Below, piece by piece: positions 47,664-57,203 of a stretch of DNA of 64,000 nucleotides. This DNA comes from Planctomycetaceae bacterium (GTDB taxonomy: Bacteria > Planctomycetota > Phycisphaerae > Phycisphaerales > UBA1924). Position 1 is the first letter of the stretch, and every line of letters begins with the position of its first letter. Both the position numbers and the translations under genes were made by a program. The notes under the pieces are model-generated. The model was given only the letters and a program-made list of their open reading frames with translations, was not told the DNA's origin and ran no database searches. Location of the stretch: the NCBI GenBank assembly GCA_021294835.1, contig JAJTDF010000014.1:1-64000 (forward strand), given 5' to 3'.

Positions 47664-50168
47664 ATGAGCAATCGTGTCATCCAGATGGGTCGGGCGGCGG
47701 GAGTGGCGGCGGTGTTGTCGGCGGCGGGGAGCGTGTGGGCGATGGGGGAGCAGCCGGTGTCGGCCGGCGGGGGCGCGGCGCCGGGTGTGGCGGGTGCTGA
47801 GGGCGGACGGGTGGTGGAACGGGCGGAGGTGGCCCGTCGGATGAACCTGCTGGCGACGATGAGCAACCGGTTCATCGTGAGCACGCACTGCTATGCACCG
47901 GAGTTGACCGAAGCGCAGTTTGCAACGCTGATGGCGCGGTACATGCTGCTTCCGCCGACGATGGTGCCGGCGCCGGGGGAGATTGCGCCGCAGTTCGCGG
48001 TGGACACGACCGCGTGGGTGGGCTCGGGGAGCCAGCAGGCCAGCGGGCGGGCGCAGCGGGCGAGCCTGACGTATTCGTTTGTTCCCGACGGCACGCTGTG
48101 GGGCAACCCGAACCCGGCTCGTGTGGCGAGCCGGCTGAGGGCGGACCTGGAACTGGAGTTCGGCACGGCGGATGTCGATCGGGGCCGGGAGCTGATCCGA
48201 CAGGCGCTGGGTGCCTGGCGGCGGTACGCCGGGCTGGATTACAACGAGGTGGGCGATTCGGGCATTCAGTCCGATTTCACGCTGACTCGGCGTTCGACGG
48301 TGGGGGACATTCGCATCGGCGGGTTCAACCTGGGGGACACGGGGGTTTTGGCGTACAACTTTTTCCCCGGCTCCGGCGGGGACATGACGATCAATTCGTT
48401 CTACTGGCAGACGGACAACTCGGCCTACCGCAGCCCGGGCAGCAACTACCGGTACCTGCGGAACGTGATCGCTCACGAGCACGGGCACGGGCTCGGGCTG
48501 GAGCATCAGGTGCCGTGCAACCAGACCAAGCTGATGGAGCCGCAGCTGTCCACGTCTTTCGACGTGCTGACGGTGGACGATCGTCGCGGCGGGAACCGCA
48601 ACTATGGGGACCGATTCGCGGGGAACCAGAGCAACACGGCGGCGCGGGACTTCGGCAACCTGACGACGCCGGCGCTGCGTTCGGTGATTGCGAACGACCT
48701 TTCGCTCAACGGGCCGTGGTCGTCGACCAATCCGTCTGGGGCGGACTGGTTCCGCTTCACGATCGACACTGCGCAGACCGTGACGATCACGGCGGCGCCG
48801 ACGGGCGGGAGCTACCAGGCGGGCGGGCAGGGATCGGGGTGCACGGCGTCGACGGCCGAGCCGGTGGTGACGCTGAACGCGATCGGCGCCGGTGACATGA
48901 ACATCGAGCTGCGCAACTCGGCGGGCACGGCGATCCTCCAGACGGCGGCCTCGGCGGGCAAGGGCGTGTCGGAGGTGCTGACGGCGATAAACCTTCAGCC
49001 GGGAACGTATCTGGTGCGGGTGTTCGATGTGGATCCGATCACGACCGGCGAGACGGCCAACCAGTGGCTGCAGACGTACAACCTGACGATCCGGACGGGG
49101 ACGGCGCTGGCGTCGCCCTATGCGAATGCCGGTGTGAACAAGCGGATCAACGCGGGCGAGCGGTGCTGGTTCATGGGGAACATCAACTCGGCGCCGACGG
49201 AGTCGGGGACGACGCTGACCAGCTTCGCGTGGGACTTTGACAACGACGGCACGTTTGAGACCACGGGCGGCCAGGTGTTCCGGACGTACGTCTCCAACGG
49301 GACGTACAACGCGACGCTGCGGGTGACGGCCAACAACGGCACGACGGGAACGGACACGATCCTGGTGACGGTGGTGGGGGCGACGATGTCGCTGGATGGC
49401 GTCACGCCGGGCGTGATCCAGCCGGGGCAGACGCTGCCGATCGTGATCACCGGGACCAACCTGCGCAACGCCCAGCGGTCGCAGTTCACGATCTCGGGCA
49501 CCGGCGTGAGCCTGGTGGGGACGGCGGTGAGCGACTACTTCGGCACGCAGGTGACCGGGCTGTCACTGCAGGCGACGGCGTCGGCTCCGGTGGGCGTGCG
49601 GAACCTGACGCTGAGCAACGCCGACGGCACGGCGACGCTGACCGGTGCGTTCGAGTTGGCTGTGTCATGCCCCACGGTGACGCAGAACCCGGCCGGTCAG
49701 TCCGTGAATGCCGGCGGGTCGGCAAGCTTCACCGTGATCGCTTCCGGTGCGGGACCGCTGAGCTATCAGTGGAGCCGCGACGGCTTGCCTCTGAGCAACG
49801 ACGCCCGTGTGGGCGGGGCTGATTCTTCAACACTGACGATCAATCCGGTGAGTGAGGGTGACGCCGGCGTGTACAGCGTGACGGTGAGCAACGCCTGCGG
49901 TTCGGCCAGCAGCGGCACAGCCACCCTGGTGGTGATCCCCTCCGGACCGACGGCGTGCAGTCCGGCGGACGTTGTGGGCGTGGGCGGGCAGCCCCCGGCC
50001 GACGGCCTGCTGACCGGCGACGACTTCACGGCGTTCATCAACGCGTTCAGCTCCGGCGGCACACTGGCGGACATCGTGGGTGTCGGCGGCTTGCCCCCGG
50101 GCGGCGATGGCATCACGGGCGACGACTTCATCGCGTTCATCAACGCCTTCGCGGGCGGCTGCCCGTAA
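47664..50168 (+). CDS. Secreted matrixin-like metalloprotease with PKD-like and Ig-like domains and tandem GC-type dockerin-like tag
   Basis: NVIAHEHGHGLGLEHQ zinc site; FAWDFDNDGTFETTGG PKD-like; C-term DGLLTGDDFTAFINAFSSGG...DGITGDDFIAFINAFAGGCP*. Confidence 0.88.
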   Translation: MSNRVIQMGRAAGVAAVLSAAGSVWAMGEQPVSAGGGAAPGVAGAEGGRVVERAEVARRMNLLATMSNRFIVSTHCYAPELTEAQFATLMARYMLLPPTMVPAPGEIAPQFAVDTTAWVGSGSQQASGRAQRASLTYSFVPDGTLWGNPNPARVASRLRADLELEFGTADVDRGRELIRQALGAWRRYAGLDYNEVGDSGIQSDFTLTRRSTVGDIRIGGFNLGDTGVLAYNFFPGSGGDMTINSFYWQTDNSAYRSPGSNYRYLRNVIAHEHGHGLGLEHQVPCNQTKLMEPQLSTSFDVLTVDDRRGGNRNYGDRFAGNQSNTAARDFGNLTTPALRSVIANDLSLNGPWSSTNPSGADWFRFTIDTAQTVTITAAPTGGSYQAGGQGSGCTASTAEPVVTLNAIGAGDMNIELRNSAGTAILQTAASAGKGVSEVLTAINLQPGTYLVRVFDVDPITTGETANQWLQTYNLTIRTGTALASPYANAGVNKRINAGERCWFMGNINSAPTESGTTLTSFAWDFDNDGTFETTGGQVFRTYVSNGTYNATLRVTANNGTTGTDTILVTVVGATMSLDGVTPGVIQPGQTLPIVITGTNLRNAQRSQFTISGTGVSLVGTAVSDYFGTQVTGLSLQATASAPVGVRNLTLSNADGTATLTGAFELAVSCPTVTQNPAGQSVNAGGSASFTVIASGAGPLSYQWSRDGLPLSNDARVGGADSSTLTINPVSEGDAGVYSVTVSNACGSASSGTATLVVIPSGPTACSPADVVGVGGQPPADGLLTGDDFTAFINAFSSGGTLADIVGVGGLPPGGDGITGDDFIAFINAFAGGCP

Positions 50169-50181
50169 CGGCACGGCCCGG

Positions 50182-51666
50182 TTACTGAAGCGGGGCCAGC
50201 AGGCGGGCGCAGCGGGCGGCGAAACGCAGCACGGCGTGGCGCTGGGCGAAATCGCCGGCGCCCACGCGGTGGCAGCGTTCAAAGTCGCGGTGGAGCATGG
50301 TCTGCACCTGGGCGATGAAGGGCTGAGATCGCACCACCACGGTGATCTCAAAGTTGATGCGGAACGAGCGGTTGTCGAAGTTGGCGGTGCCGATGGCCGC
50401 GACGTCGTCGGAAAGCACGCACTTTTGGTGCAGAAAGCCGGCGTTGTAGCGGTAGAGCTTCACGCCCTGGCCGACCGACTGCGGATCGAAGGTCAGGTGC
50501 GAGAGCGCCACCAGGAAGCTGTCCGGCCGGCGGGGCATGATGACGCGCACGTCGACTCCGCGAAGAGCGGCGAGTTGAAGAGCGTTGATGATCCCCTCGT
50601 CGGGCACGAAGTAGGGCGTGGCGATCCACAGGCGGCGGCGGGCTGTGGTGATCAGGTGGCTGAACAGCAGGTGGCAGGTCTCCACGTCATCAGCGGGACC
50701 GCTGGGGACGACCAGCACGCGCTGGTCGGTGTCCGGAGCGTTCTCGGCGACGCCGGCGGCCGAGCCGGGCTCGGCGCTCCAGTGAAGTTCGGGTACGGCG
50801 CCGGTGGCCCACTGCCAGTCCTCGACGAATGCGAGCTGCGCGCCGGCGACGGCGGGGCCGGTCAAGCCCAGGTGCGTGTCGCGCCAGGGGCCGCCGGTGT
50901 CGTCGCGGCCCAGATACTCATCGCCGATGTTGTGCCCGCCGACCAGGGCCTCGTGCCCGTCAATCACCACGACCTTGCGGTGGTTTCGGAAGTTGATCTT
51001 GAAGCGGTTGCGGGGGATGCGGCTGTTCTTGAAGGCGGCGACGGCGCAGCCCGCGTCCTCAAGCCGGCGGAGCCAGGCGCGGGAGAGCGAGGCCGAGCCC
51101 ACATCGTCGTACAGCAGATACACGCGGACGCCGCGGGCCGCGGCGGTCAGCAGATGCTCCTGGAACAGCGAGCCGATGCGATCGTCGCGGATGATGTAGA
51201 ACTGGACGAGGATGTACCGCTGGGCGCGGTCGATGGCGGCCAGCAGTGCGGCGAAGGTGTCGGGGCCGTCAATGAGCAGGCTGACGGCGTTGGCGTCGGT
51301 GGCGGGCAGCCGGGCCAGACTTTCAAGCACGGCGTGCGGGTCGGCGTCGTCGGACGGGTCGGAAGATTCAGCAGCCGCGGAGCGTCGGGCGGGGAGCATG
51401 AGCTCACACACGCGGCGGCCGAGGTCGGCCAGCCGGCGGTCGCCTCGGCGGCGGGCGGAGATGTAGCCATAGAAACGGCGGGAGCCGAAGGCGAGATACA
51501 GCGGGATGGCCAGCAGGGGGAAGGTGACCAGACCGAGGGCCCAGGCGATGGTGCCCTGCGGGGTTCGGCCCCGCATGATGGCGTCGATGGCAAAGAGGAT
51601 GCCGGTGACCTGCACGGCAATGAGCAGGTAGGGCCAGAGTCCCAGGAGAACCGACCAGAGGGGCAC
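50182..51666 (-). CDS. cls: Cardiolipin synthase
   Basis: Two HxK PLD motifs (NHRKVVVIDGHEALVGGHNI, LHQKCVLSDDVAAIGTANFDNRSF); N-terminal TMs. Confidence 0.92.
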   Translation of the reverse strand: MPLWSVLLGLWPYLLIAVQVTGILFAIDAIMRGRTPQGTIAWALGLVTFPLLAIPLYLAFGSRRFYGYISARRRGDRRLADLGRRVCELMLPARRSAAAESSDPSDDADPHAVLESLARLPATDANAVSLLIDGPDTFAALLAAIDRAQRYILVQFYIIRDDRIGSLFQEHLLTAAARGVRVYLLYDDVGSASLSRAWLRRLEDAGCAVAAFKNSRIPRNRFKINFRNHRKVVVIDGHEALVGGHNIGDEYLGRDDTGGPWRDTHLGLTGPAVAGAQLAFVEDWQWATGAVPELHWSAEPGSAAGVAENAPDTDQRVLVVPSGPADDVETCHLLFSHLITTARRRLWIATPYFVPDEGIINALQLAALRGVDVRVIMPRRPDSFLVALSHLTFDPQSVGQGVKLYRYNAGFLHQKCVLSDDVAAIGTANFDNRSFRINFEITVVVRSQPFIAQVQTMLHRDFERCHRVGAGDFAQRHAVLRFAARCARLLAPLQ

Positions 51667-51731
51667 GGGGGAGATTAGCCGCGGAGGGTGGCGGGAGCCG
51701 GGGATGCGGGAGCGAGAAACGTAGAGGGCGA

Positions 51732-54572
51732 TCAGCCGCGGGGTGGAGAGGTTTCGCGTACGGGTGCGTCCGGCGGAGCGACTTCGGCCTCAACGGCCGA
51801 GAGCAGCGCACGGTCATCATCGGGCCGGGTGGAGGTGGGCAGGGCGGCGCGAGCGGCGGCGAGCAGTTCGGCAGCGCGTGCCGCGGAGCGGGGCGCCGCC
51901 GGGCCGAGCGACTGGGCGGCCCGGGCGAGGTTGGCGAAGAAGCGTGCGGCCTGCGGTGAGGCGGTCGGCCCGCCACCGGCCAGAATGCTGCGCTGGGAGG
52001 TGAGGCAAGCGGTGAAGATGTCGCTGAGCGCTGCGTCCGCGTCGGCCGGTTGGGCTCCTTGGGAGAGCAGGGCGAGCAGTTCGCGGGCCCGAGCCTTGAC
52101 GCCCTCGGCCTCGCCCGGGCCGGCGGCCATGCAGCGGGACTGGAAGAACAGCGTGAAGAACTCAACGGTGGCGGCGCGGTCGCCGGCCTGGCGGGCGATG
52201 CCCGCGGCGTTGCCGGCGAAGCGCTCGACGGCGAAGTCACCGTCGTCAAAGTTGGCGCGGAGGATCTCCACCGCGGAGGAGATGTGGCCCAGGGCTTCAG
52301 ATGCGCGCCGCGCCTCGGCGAGGACGAACGCGGCCGAACCGTGCAGGTACCCCAGCTCGCGGTTGGTCGGGCCGAAGCTCGTGCGGGCGTTGTTCAGAGC
52401 TCGCAGGATGACGATCGCAGCCTCATCGTGCCGGCCGGACCGGGAGAGGACCAGGGCATGGGCGTTGAAGGCCGCCAGGGCGGCGGGGTCGGTCGGCGGC
52501 AGGCGCTCGGCGGCGATGGCGGCGGCCTCGCCGAGCAAGGCCTGGGCCCGCTCCGGTTCGATCTTGCGGGCCCGCAGCGACGCGGCCAGACTCAGCCGCG
52601 CGCCGACGAGGTGCTGCCAGCCGCGCGGGGTGGCGGTGGAGGTCCGCGTGAGCAGCGGAGCCAGGATGGCCTCGGCCTGGTCGTGCCGTCCGCTCCGCTG
52701 GAGGCCTTCGCCGAGTTGAGAGTCGATCCGCAGCGGCAGATCGTCAAGCGGGTCGGTCGCGGCGGCGCAGCGTTCCCTGGCCTGACCAAGCACATCGATC
52801 GCCTCATCGGCCCGGCCCATGCCCATCAGAATGGAGCCCCTCAGGGTCAATGTCTCCAACGCCATCGCCGAGGAGGTCTCGCCCGCGCCGGTCAGTTCCT
52901 GATCGGCCCGCGTCGCCTGATCCAGCGCTGCAGAGTCCTGACCGGTGGAGAACAGCAAGTTGGCCAGCGTGGCGCGAACGCGGCCCCGTGCGGCGGCGTC
53001 GGTAGCGAAGCGGGTGTCGACCTTCGCCAGCGCATCGCTGACCACGGAGGCGACGGTGACGGTGGGCCCTTTGGCGCTGGCGGCGGCGGCGCCGAAGGTG
53101 TCGCGGATGAGAAAGTCGGAGATCTGCCGCTGCAGATCGGCCTCGTGCTCGGCGCGGGCCTGGGCGGCCTGGGCCAGAGCGCGGGCGGACTGCTCGCGGG
53201 TGTACAGCACGGCGATCACCGCTGACGAGGTGACGGTCAGGGCGGCGACGGCCGCGGCAGCGCCCACCAGCAGGCGGTGGCGGGCGGCAAAGCGGCTGAG
53301 CAGGTACCCCGGGGTTGCCGGCCGGGCGGAGATGGGCTGGCTGGCCAGATAACGGCGGATGTCGGCGGCCAACTGCGCTGCCGAGTCATAGCGGCGGGCT
53401 TTGTCCTTGGCCATCGCGGTGGCGATGATGGTCTCGATGTCGCCCCGGCAGGCGGGCGCCAGCGTGCCGAGCCTCGCGGGCTCGCTGTTCAGGGTGCGCT
53501 GGGCGACGTCGAAGGCGCTCTGGCCGATCTCTGCATGCGGCATCATGCCCGAGAGCAGCAGATAGCCGATCACGCCCAGTGAGTAGATGTCCGACCGGGT
53601 GTCGACCTCGCCGGGCCGATTGCGAACCTGCTCGGGCGACATGAAGCCCGGCGTGCCGATGAGCTGGCCGGTCTCGGTGGCCAGCGAGGGGCCCAGGCTT
53701 GGGTCGGCGGTGGCGGCGGTGGCGGCGGCGGTGTCGACCACGCGGGCGATGCCGAAGTCCAGGATGCGGGGCAGGGGCAGGCCGGAGGCGACCGAGGGCC
53801 GGCCGGGAACGCCGGTGCCGCCGGCCGGGGTGGGAAGCGTGGCGGCGGTGGCGGTCTCGCCATCAGCAACCAGGATGTTGGCGGGCTTGAGGTCGCGGTG
53901 AATCACGCCCTGCTGGTGGGCGAACTGCACGATGTCGCACACCGAGGCCAGCAGGGCCAGCCGCTGCGGGACGCTCAGCCCCCGCGCCTCGGCGTAGTGC
54001 GTCAGCGACACCCCCCGCACCAGTTCCATGGTGAAGTAGGGCACCTCAAAGCCGCCGATGACCGTCACGCCCGCGTCGTAGATCTGCGCGATGCCCGGGT
54101 GGGCCAGGCGGCCCAGGAACTGCACCTCGCGCCGGAAGCGGCGCAGCAGGCCGGGCGAGCAGGCCCCGGGCCGCATGAGCTTGATGGCCACGTCGCGGTC
54201 CGGGTTGCTCTGGCGGCCCTGATACACCTCACCCATGCCGCCGGCGCCCAATCGGCCGGTGACGGTGTACGGCCCGATGCGTTCGGGCATCGTCCGTCGG
54301 ACGGCCATGGACGGCGCGGAGCCGCTCGTCTCCGACGGGGCCTGATCGCCTCGCGTGGTGCTGTTCAGCAGTTGCTCGAGGTCTTCCCGCATGGCCGCGA
54401 CCGGGGTCAGGCTCAGCGGCTGTGCATCGGCCGCCAGCAGCTCTTCCACCGCCCGGGCCAGAGCGGCGTTGCCGGCGGTCAGGCGGTCGACCTCGGCCCG
54501 CCGGCGGTCGGGCGCAAGGTCACAGATCTGGTCGAAGATGCTGGCGGCCTGCCGGTAGAGCTCGGGGGTCAC
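51732..54572 (-). CDS. Serine/threonine protein kinase with C-terminal TPR-like region
   Basis: IGPYTVTGRLGAGGMGEVYQGRQ, VIHRDLKPANILV, GTPGFMSPEQ. Confidence 0.92.
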   Translation of the reverse strand: MTPELYRQAASIFDQICDLAPDRRRAEVDRLTAGNAALARAVEELLAADAQPLSLTPVAAMREDLEQLLNSTTRGDQAPSETSGSAPSMAVRRTMPERIGPYTVTGRLGAGGMGEVYQGRQSNPDRDVAIKLMRPGACSPGLLRRFRREVQFLGRLAHPGIAQIYDAGVTVIGGFEVPYFTMELVRGVSLTHYAEARGLSVPQRLALLASVCDIVQFAHQQGVIHRDLKPANILVADGETATAATLPTPAGGTGVPGRPSVASGLPLPRILDFGIARVVDTAAATAATADPSLGPSLATETGQLIGTPGFMSPEQVRNRPGEVDTRSDIYSLGVIGYLLLSGMMPHAEIGQSAFDVAQRTLNSEPARLGTLAPACRGDIETIIATAMAKDKARRYDSAAQLAADIRRYLASQPISARPATPGYLLSRFAARHRLLVGAAAAVAALTVTSSAVIAVLYTREQSARALAQAAQARAEHEADLQRQISDFLIRDTFGAAAASAKGPTVTVASVVSDALAKVDTRFATDAAARGRVRATLANLLFSTGQDSAALDQATRADQELTGAGETSSAMALETLTLRGSILMGMGRADEAIDVLGQARERCAAATDPLDDLPLRIDSQLGEGLQRSGRHDQAEAILAPLLTRTSTATPRGWQHLVGARLSLAASLRARKIEPERAQALLGEAAAIAAERLPPTDPAALAAFNAHALVLSRSGRHDEAAIVILRALNNARTSFGPTNRELGYLHGSAAFVLAEARRASEALGHISSAVEILRANFDDGDFAVERFAGNAAGIARQAGDRAATVEFFTLFFQSRCMAAGPGEAEGVKARARELLALLSQGAQPADADAALSDIFTACLTSQRSILAGGGPTASPQAARFFANLARAAQSLGPAAPRSAARAAELLAAARAALPTSTRPDDDRALLSAVEAEVAPPDAPVRETSPPRG

Positions 54573-55222
54573 GGTGCATCCTGCGCAGGGGGGTCATCGG
54601 TCGGGGCCGCCGCTTCGCCCAGCCGGGCGGTGAGCCAGGCGCGGGCGATGCGCCAGTCGCGGTTGAGGCTGCGGACCGACACCCCCAGCACGTGCGCCGC
54701 ATCTTCGATTGACAGACCGGCGTAGAAACGCAGTTCGATCAGCCGGGCGTGTCGCTCATCGAGCTGGGCGAGCTGGGTGAGGGCCTCGTCCAAAGCCAGG
54801 TGGTCGATGGGCGGGCCGGCGTCGGCCACGTCCATGAGCGTGAGGCGGTGGCCGGGGGCGCGGCGTTTGTCGGCATTGCGGGCGCGGGCGTGGGAGGCGA
54901 GCACCTGCCGCATGGCGCGGGCGGCGATGGCGAAGAAGTGGGCCCGGTCGTTGAACGAGAGGCTGCGGGCACCCAGCAGGCGGATCGCCGCCTCGTTGAC
55001 CAGGGCGGTCGGCTGCAGGGTGTGCCCGGGGCGGTCGTCGCGAATGAGGTTGCGGGCGACGGCCCGCAGTTCGTCGTACACCAGCGGCAGCAGGCGTTCA
55101 ACCGCCTGACGGTCGCCCGCGGAGGCCCCTGCCAGCAGCGTTGGGGCCTCACTGGCCTGAGTGGGGGGGGCGGGCCGGTCTGGTTCCGGCGGCGGCACTG
55201 GGGCAGGAGGTGGTGAGGCCAT
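54569..55222 (-). CDS. ECF sigma factor, planctomycete type
   Basis: VERLLPLVYDELRAVARNLIRDDRPGHTLQPTALVNEAAIRLLG; HTH AGLSIEDAAHVLGVSVRSLNRDWRIARAWL; 4-nt ATGA overlap with the kinase. Confidence 0.9.
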   Translation of the reverse strand: MASPPPAPVPPPEPDRPAPPTQASEAPTLLAGASAGDRQAVERLLPLVYDELRAVARNLIRDDRPGHTLQPTALVNEAAIRLLGARSLSFNDRAHFFAIAARAMRQVLASHARARNADKRRAPGHRLTLMDVADAGPPIDHLALDEALTQLAQLDERHARLIELRFYAGLSIEDAAHVLGVSVRSLNRDWRIARAWLTARLGEAAAPTDDPPAQDAP

Positions 55223-55455
55223 AACAGCAGCCGGTGCCGGACCGAGGCGGGGTGATGGAACGGCCGGGGCAACGGGCCAGACAGGCCCAACCGGCCTGGG
55301 GGAGGGGGGGGGTGGGGGGCGTGCCCCGGAACACAAAAATCATAACCCATGGCACGCGCCCGGCACGGATGGCGTGTTGAAGGTCGAGCCGGCGGTGCGG
55401 ACCCATCCGGCCGGCGGGGCGGGGCTTCTGGTAAGCCATACATAAGGACAGCGTC

Positions 55456-57171
55456 ATGAACTCGTTCACGAACGTCGGGATGCAGCGGCCAACGGCGGTG
55501 GGCCTCACCCAGGGCGGACACGGCCCGAGTCGGTGGGCGGCCATGGTGCTGGCGTTTGCCGGCGGGCTGGGCGGCCTTGGCGGCGTGGGTGATCTGGGTG
55601 GGTTGGCGGGAACGGCCAGCGCCCAGGTGCCGGTGTCCACGGCGATCACCTACCAGGGCAAACTTGCCGGGCCGGGCGGGGCGGTGAACAGCCCGGTGGA
55701 TATGCGTTTCCGCCTCATCGACGGCGACACCGGGCTGCCCATCGGGCCGGTGGTGTGCCTGGATGCGGTGGCGGTCAGTGGCGGTGTGTTCACCGCGACG
55801 CTGGACTTCGGCGCGGTGTTCGACGGCCGGCTGCTGGAACTGGAGATCGCGGTGCGTGAGGACGCCGCCCTGCCGTGCGCTGATCCGGCGGGGTACGTGG
55901 AGCTCTCGCCCCGGCAGCCGCTGGCGGTGGCGCCCTACGCCCAGTACGCCCTCAACGGCGTGCCTGGTCCGGCAGGGCCGGCAGGGCCGGGTGGGCCAAG
56001 CGGGCCGCCGGGTCCTGCCGGACCGACGGGTCCCGTGGGTCCGGCCGGAGTTCAGGGTGTGCCCGGCCCGGTCGGCCCGGTTGGTCCGATCGGCCCCCAG
56101 GGTCCGGCGGGGGCCTCGCCGTTCTCGCTGGTGGGCGGCAACGCGGTGTACACGGCCGGGTCGGTGGGCGTGGGCACCACGTCGCCGGTGCAGCGGCTTG
56201 ATGTTGACGGCCGGCTGAACGTGCGTGGCGGCGTGATCCAAAACGGCGCCACGCCGCTGACCGGCACGGCGGACCTGGGGTTGTACTCGCAGATTGCGGG
56301 CAATTGGATGCGCTTTGTCACCAGCAGCGGCCCCTTCAACTGGTTCACCGACGGCGGCATGGGCACCAACCCGCGGATGTCGCTTTCGGCAAACGGGCAA
56401 CTGTCACTCGGCCTGCCGCTGACGGGGCCCGTCGGCGGCCTGGCGGTGGGCAGCCAGATGACCACCAGCGCGTACAACACGCTGCCCCAGGGCGTGCACA
56501 TGGGCCGGGTGCCCGGCTACCCGAACGCCACCGACCTGGTGATCGTCGGCTCGGGCCCCGAGGCCGGGGGCGGCGTGTACTTCACCTCCGCCACCGGCTG
56601 GCGGGGTCTGCAGTATCGGGGCGTCAACGACAGCCTGACGGTGTACAACTCGATGACCTTCCTGCCCAACGGCAACGTGGGCATCGGCCGCGCCACGCCC
56701 ACGGCCCGGCTTGATGTCGCCGGTCGTACGCGGACGTTCGAACTGGAGATCACCGGCGGGGCCGACATCGTCGAGGGCTTTAGCAGCCGCGCTGGGGATC
56801 TGGAGCCGGGCACCCTGGTGGTGATCGATGCGGAGCACGCCGGCAAGGTGCTGCCGTCGTGCACGGCGTACGACACCAAGGTGGCGGGCGTGGTCTCCGG
56901 GGCGGGCGGGGTCAAGCCGGGCATCCGGCTGGGGCAGGAGGGTGTGATGGACGGCGACGTGCCGATCGCGATGACCGGCCGGGTGTATGTGAAGGCGACG
57001 GTTCAGGGCGGGGCGATTCGTCCCGGCGATCTGCTGACCAGCAGTGCGCTGGCCGGGCACGCCATGAAGGCCAATGACGCCGAACGCCGGGGCGGGGCGG
57101 TGATCGGCAAGGCGATGAGCGGCCTGGACGAGGGCACCGGCCTGGTGCTGGTGCTGGTGAACCTGCAGTGA
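55456..57171 (+). CDS. Secreted collagen-like (Gly-X-Y) protein
   Basis: [53 protein letters not shown]-term [27 protein letters not shown]. Confidence 0.85.
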   Translation: MNSFTNVGMQRPTAVGLTQGGHGPSRWAAMVLAFAGGLGGLGGVGDLGGLAGTASAQVPVSTAITYQGKLAGPGGAVNSPVDMRFRLIDGDTGLPIGPVVCLDAVAVSGGVFTATLDFGAVFDGRLLELEIAVREDAALPCADPAGYVELSPRQPLAVAPYAQYALNGVPGPAGPAGPGGPSGPPGPAGPTGPVGPAGVQGVPGPVGPVGPIGPQGPAGASPFSLVGGNAVYTAGSVGVGTTSPVQRLDVDGRLNVRGGVIQNGATPLTGTADLGLYSQIAGNWMRFVTSSGPFNWFTDGGMGTNPRMSLSANGQLSLGLPLTGPVGGLAVGSQMTTSAYNTLPQGVHMGRVPGYPNATDLVIVGSGPEAGGGVYFTSATGWRGLQYRGVNDSLTVYNSMTFLPNGNVGIGRATPTARLDVAGRTRTFELEITGGADIVEGFSSRAGDLEPGTLVVIDAEHAGKVLPSCTAYDTKVAGVVSGAGGVKPGIRLGQEGVMDGDVPIAMTGRVYVKATVQGGAIRPGDLLTSSALAGHAMKANDAERRGGAVIGKAMSGLDEGTGLVLVLVNLQ

Positions 57172-57203
57172 TCGACGGTCGGCCAACTGAGAAGGAGCAC
57201 ACC

